Positions 19,618 through 23,029 of a DNA stretch of 23,029 bases are shown in pieces. Below the pieces are notes generated by a model. That model did no database searches, was not told the origin of the DNA, and saw only the letters and a list, made by a program, of their open reading frames with translations. Within the stretch, counting starts at the first letter, position 1. Each line of letters starts with the position of its first letter. Position numbers and translations under genes: made by a program. The DNA lies in assembly GCA_048213135.1 (NCBI GenBank), contig PS015176.1:107577-130605 (forward strand). Reading direction: 5' to 3'. This DNA comes from Reclinomonas americana ATCC 50394. Taxonomy: Eukaryota > Jakobida > Jakobea > Jakobida.

Positions 19618-21555
19618 ATGCAACGCGCACGAGTCTTGTCGCGACATCTTGTCGACTGTGAGGTGCGTGTGTGTCACAGAGAGAGTGTGTCACATCAGAA
19701 GAGATGCTGACTGTGTGTGTGCGCACAGGCGAGCATGTCTGCATTGCATGCGGAAGCGGTCAGTGTCGTTGTGTGTGGCGAGCGTGCATGCAGTGGGCTG
19801 ACTGCTCTCTCTCTCACACGCACACAGATGGCTGCGATTCCTGCAGAGGGCTACACAGTGGTGTGTTTCTCTCGCTTGCCTATGTGATGAGCAGTCAATC
19901 ACATGCATGTTGTGTGCATGCAGACTGAGGGCGAACTGCTGAGCGAACTGTGCGAGAATGGGTGTCTGGCGTTGACTCTGAATCGCCCCAAGGCCCTCAA
20001 CGCACTCACTGTGGGTGCGGAATAGCATGCTGTGCCTGCTCCACGTGCTTGCTTGCTCAACTCAGCGCACACACACACACACAGACATGATTGAGACCAT
20101 GTTGGCGCTGTTGACACGCGCGTTGCACGATGATCGCGTGAAGATGGTGTTTGTGAGAGGCACAGGCGATCGTGCGTTCTGTGCCGGTGGTGATATCAAG
20201 TATCTGTACAACGCACCGAGCGATGCGGAGCGGAGGGAGGCGGCCAAGTACTTTTTCAGTCGCGAGTATCGCCTCGACTATCTCATTTCCATGTTGCGTG
20301 CGCACCCGCACCCGCCCACCCGCCCGCCCGCCCATCGTCATTCTCACCTGGTCTGGCGCTCGTAGCTTCCCGAAGCCGTACATAAGTCTGCTGGATGGCA
20401 TCACCATGGGCGGTGGTGTCGGCATCTCGGTGCACGGTCGATTCCGCATCGCCACCGAGCGCTTCCTCTTTGCCATGCCCGAGTCGGCCATTGGCCTGTT
20501 TCCGGATGTGGGTGGCTCGTACTTTCTCGCGCACTGCCCCGGCTACACGGGTCTGTGCTTGGGCCTGACCGGGCGTCGCATCAAGGCCGCCGATGCGTTG
20601 TACTTGGGCATTGTGACGCACGTCATGTCGCACGACTATGTGGAGAGCTTGGAGGTGACTCTCACACACAGCGCAACCACCAGTGATTGCTTGTGTGTGG
20701 CTGACACACTGCTCTCGTGTGTGCTATGCAGACGGCGCTGCGCACGTGGGAGCTGCGCGAGGCGACGAATGAGGTGGTCGACGAGTTCCTGCAGCGTTTC
20801 ACGGCGCTGCCGGCTTCGCCCGCGCCCATGGAGGCGGAGAGGGAGGAGATTGACGCCATCTTTGGGCACCGGTCGTTGCGTGGCATCGAGACCGCTGCGT
20901 TGCGCTCCGACAAGTATCGACAGGCGTTCACCACGCAGTGCCCGAGCAGCATGTTGGTGCGTGATCAGGGGAGGGTGGGAGGAGAGGGAAACGAAATGAG
21001 AGCGAAGGGAATGGAGGAGTCAGAGATAGAGGACGGGAGGGAAAAGGAAGTGGAGGAGGGGGGAAAGGGAGGGAACGAGAGGGGAAAGTGAGGAAGATGC
21101 GGTTGCAAGAGAAGGGCGGGCGATGCAACAACAAAGAATGGAGTGGACAAAACGGCAGACAAGCTAGGTTAAGGGGAGCCTGAGACAAGCGATGCTCACT
21201 CCACTCCCCTTTCCATGTCACAGGTGGCATTCCGCACCTTCAATCGCGTCCGCGAGGAGCGCATGTCACTGGGCGACGCGCTGCAGATGGAGCTGGCGTT
21301 GGCGGTGAATCTGACGGCGCGACGGGACTTTGTGGAGGGCGTGCGCGCCGCCGTGGTCGACAAGAGCCACCAGCCAAGATGGACAATGATCAATCTCGAT
21401 GGGACCGGTGGGCAGGCCCTTGTTCTCTCTCTCTCTCTCTCTCTGTCTTTCACCTGTTCTCATTCCACGACGCAGACTCCAAATTCCCCAGCGACATGCA
21501 CGAACTGGACACCCTGTTCGAGGCTCCTGATTTGCGCGTCGACATGGACTACTGA
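19618..21555 (+). CDS. HIBCH: 3-hydroxyisobutyryl-CoA hydrolase, probably mitochondrial
   Basis: It hydrolyses 3-hydroxyisobutyryl-CoA to 3-hydroxyisobutyrate and CoA in valine catabolism and belongs to the crotonase fold. Nine exons (19618-19662, 19729-19758, 19828-19860, 19924-20014, 20085-20292, 20366-20654, 20732-20956, 21224-21407, 21476-21555) join in frame to 394 residues, the usual family size. Motifs: LNRPKALNALTVDM; the oxyanion-hole region GTGDRAFCAGGDI (about 92-104); DGITMGGGVGISVHG; and MPESAIGLFPDVGG, with the HIBCH-type Glu175 and Asp183 that separate it from plain enoyl-CoA hydratases. The C-terminal half has RRDFVEGVRAAVVDK, typical of the family. The start MQRARVLSRHLV is Arg-rich and acid-free like a mitochondrial presequence. 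Exons 1-3 are small and less certain, and an ATG at 19828 is an alternative start. It converges with the coiled-coil gene. Confidence 0.94.
20957..21223 (+). repeat. Long purine-rich intron of HIBCH (polypurine tract)
   Basis: At 267 nt it is several times longer than its neighbours, and about 20966-21120 is almost pure A/G with many GGG/GGGG runs. No exon is needed inside, because the flanking exons join at phase 0 with family-consistent protein. Confidence 0.7.
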
Positions 21556-21657
21556 ATCGTGGAGCAGACACACACACACACAACAGTAGTTTACGCACGT
21601 TATAAATATGATAAGACGAGCGGGAGATAGGAAACAATGGAAAAACAATCAACGCAG
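21556..21657. other. Convergent 3' intergenic spacer
   Basis: Only 102 nt separate the two stop codons. AT-rich ACGTTATAAATATGATAAGAC (21594-21614) could serve as a polyadenylation region. No canonical AATAAA is seen. Confidence 0.5.
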
Positions 21658-22979
21658 TTACAACTTGCGGATACTCATAAAGCCCTCGCCAGGATCCTCG
21701 CAGTTGAAGGAGATCGCCACTTTGGCGCCATCCGGCAGCGCCAGGAAATCAATCATGGTGAGTCCCGTGATGGCACCGGCGGGGTGGCGACCTACTGGCG
21801 CCAGCCGGCCCGACGAGTGATGTAGTGCGTAGCTGCGGGAGGGCAAAGCAAGCAGTCAGCGCGATATAACAATGTAGAGAAAGATGACACATGGGAAACA
21901 CGCACGAATTGGAGTTGAGGGCCGACAAGACGGCGTCGCCATTGACGTGCAGTTGCACTGTGGGTTTCTTGCGCGAGTAGAACCCGAACGAGATTTCGTA
22001 GAGACCGCCCGACACCACAGTAATGTTGACACGGTCCTTCTCCCACAAAAAGTTGTCGGGGTTGGTGTTGACCACTTGCACATTCCACGGCACTCCGTGT
22101 CCGTTCTTCAACCGACCACTCTTCCAGATCCAGCGCCCCAGCAGATTCTGCGAGCAGAGCGCATCGTTGATGACACTCTGCTCGTCCAGGCCGCGGCTGT
22201 ACTCGGTTGTCGTCACTCGCGTGGCAATCATGTCCTCCAGTTCACTGGCGACTCGGTTCACGTGTTGAATGTCTGCAGCAGCAGCAGCACCGAGCGTCAA
22301 CCTCTGCCAGAATGGTCACTGAAAAAATCGCTTTCTCTCGCTGGCACACCTGCTTTCACGTCCAGCAACTTGAGCATGTCTTCCACGTTGGCCTTGACCG
22401 CCAGCTCCCGCCTCATTTCATCCATAATCACATCCGTCGTCAGCGTCGTCAAGCAGCGTTCCACCGATCGCTGCACGATCTCTCCACTCTTGTCGTCCAC
22501 GGCTCGCATCACAAAGTCCACGTCGGCCTTGCCCTCGATTGCGCGGCGGAAGACGTCTGTCCGCGCCACATGAGCACACCTCGATCGGACGAGGAAAATA
22601 AAGAACACACACGCAAACAAACCTGCGGTAACTCGTCCCTCCAGTGCCCTCGCCACCTCATCGCGTGTGGTGTCCAAGCGAACATTGAAAAAGTCCTTTT
22701 CCTCGTGCAGCTTCAGATCGAACGACCGCCGCAACTCGTCCACCTCGGTCATCAGTCTCGTGTCGGTTATGCGGCGCACTTCGTCGACAAACTGCAACAC
22801 GCGCGCGCGCGTGAGTGAGTGATGCAAACACAGGCAGTAGACTGGTGTCACACGCAACATCAGTGCGCACGCGCTCCTCGACAAAGCGGCGCACGGCTTC
22901 TGCGTCGGCCTTGGTTCGCTGCTGTGATTCGTGCCTCTCAGATTCGAGCCGGTTGTCGAGCACCCGCCTCGTGTCCTCG
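21658..22979 (-). CDS. Coiled-coil protein with C1q/TNF-like C-terminal domain (5' partial)
   Basis: Five exons are visible on the minus strand: 22979-22859, 22791-22623, 22556-22350, 22272-21906 and 21832-21658, all in phase. The gene starts beyond the right edge, since a splice acceptor lies at 22980-22982. The first 200 or so visible residues are charged and heptad-like (RTKADAEAVRRFVEERVR, DTTRDEVARALEG, RRELAVKANVEDMLKLLDVKAD), so a coiled coil. The last 150 residues form a globular domain: NLLGRWIWKSGRL, WNVQVVNTNPDNFLWEKD, GGLYEISFGFYSRKKP, VQLHVNGDAVLSALNSNSY, HHSSGRL, then GLTMIDFLALPDGAKVAISF, ending GEGFMSIRKL. The GLYEISF...V-L-x-V-N-G pattern suggests a C1q/TNF-like jelly roll. 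From memory, similar uncharacterised proteins occur in flagellates and ciliates, so a cytoskeletal or ciliary role is only a guess. No signal peptide can be assessed. Confidence 0.85.
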
Positions 22980-23029
22980 CTGCACAATAACAAGCAACTT
23001 GAGACTCTGCCCCTTCCCCACACCCCATC
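22980..23029 (-). other. Intron of the coiled-coil gene running off the window
   Basis: On the minus strand this reads as an intron 3' end with a TTGTTATTGTGCAG acceptor. The next exon begins with one base completing a split codon, so at least one more upstream exon exists. Confidence 0.7.

Noticed and set aside
19440-19758. Possible zinc-binding protein from CTHCNKR (about 19443-19463) and EHVCIACG (about 19731-19754)
   Set aside because: The two Cys pairs lie in separate short frames with no phase-compatible splice join. The second overlaps HIBCH exon 2, which is better explained in another frame by phase-0 joining.
1-23029. tRNA, rRNA, CRISPR, transposon or integrated viral sequence
   Set aside because: I saw no tRNA cloverleaf, no rRNA-like blocks, no regular direct-repeat/spacer array, no terminal inverted repeats and no polymerase, integrase or transposase motifs. 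The repeats present are simple microsatellites.

Overview
This window is nuclear DNA from a GC-rich, very intron-dense eukaryote, most likely a free-living, probably flagellated protist. The evidence is short spliceosomal introns (mostly 47-90 nt) with frequent CTNAC-like branch sites and CAG acceptors, (GT)n/(CA)n-rich non-coding DNA, and animal-like protein families in one compact locus. I cannot name the species. An apusomonad or a unicellular relative of animals would fit, but that is a guess. Six runs of N interrupt the sequence, so several models are incomplete. All exon models were built by hand from reading frame, intron phase and recalled family conservation.

Left part (1-7658) mainly holds cell-surface genes. 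A 3' fragment of an unrecognised, basic/acidic low-complexity protein (+, ends 548) converges on a type I membrane protein with a CHRD domain (-, 874-1864), which contains an apparent 11-nt microexon. After about 0.8 kb of non-coding DNA comes a secreted or anchored protein with at least three tandem Cys-paired Ig/TIG-like repeats (-, about 2683-3844). It lies head-to-head with a type I receptor-like protein carrying fibronectin type III domains, one transmembrane helix and a long Ser/Pro-rich tail (+, 3995-7658). The latter has a reading-frame break near 6697.

Centre (7937-19190): a single PIEZO mechanosensitive cation channel gene. I could chain 46 exons without one phase conflict, giving an open frame of 7,521 nt (2,506 residues), essentially the size of animal PIEZO1. 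It includes the PFxxEL motif, the anchor and outer helix, the cap, the inner helix and the conserved C-terminal LEEEL...LYRSPE motif. The 673-nt gap appears to fall wholly within intron 4.

Right part (19618-23029): a mitochondrial-type 3-hydroxyisobutyryl-CoA hydrolase (HIBCH, +, 9 exons, 394 residues) for valine catabolism. It converges on a 5'-truncated coiled-coil protein ending in a C1q/TNF-like beta-sandwich domain (-, 21658-22979).

These are independent eukaryotic genes, not an operon. The main loose theme is adhesion, extracellular matrix and mechanosensing: three surface proteins sit beside a mechanosensitive channel. The most unusual molecular signal is a recurrent non-standard 5' splice site, GTTGCG, used by at least ten introns in four genes.
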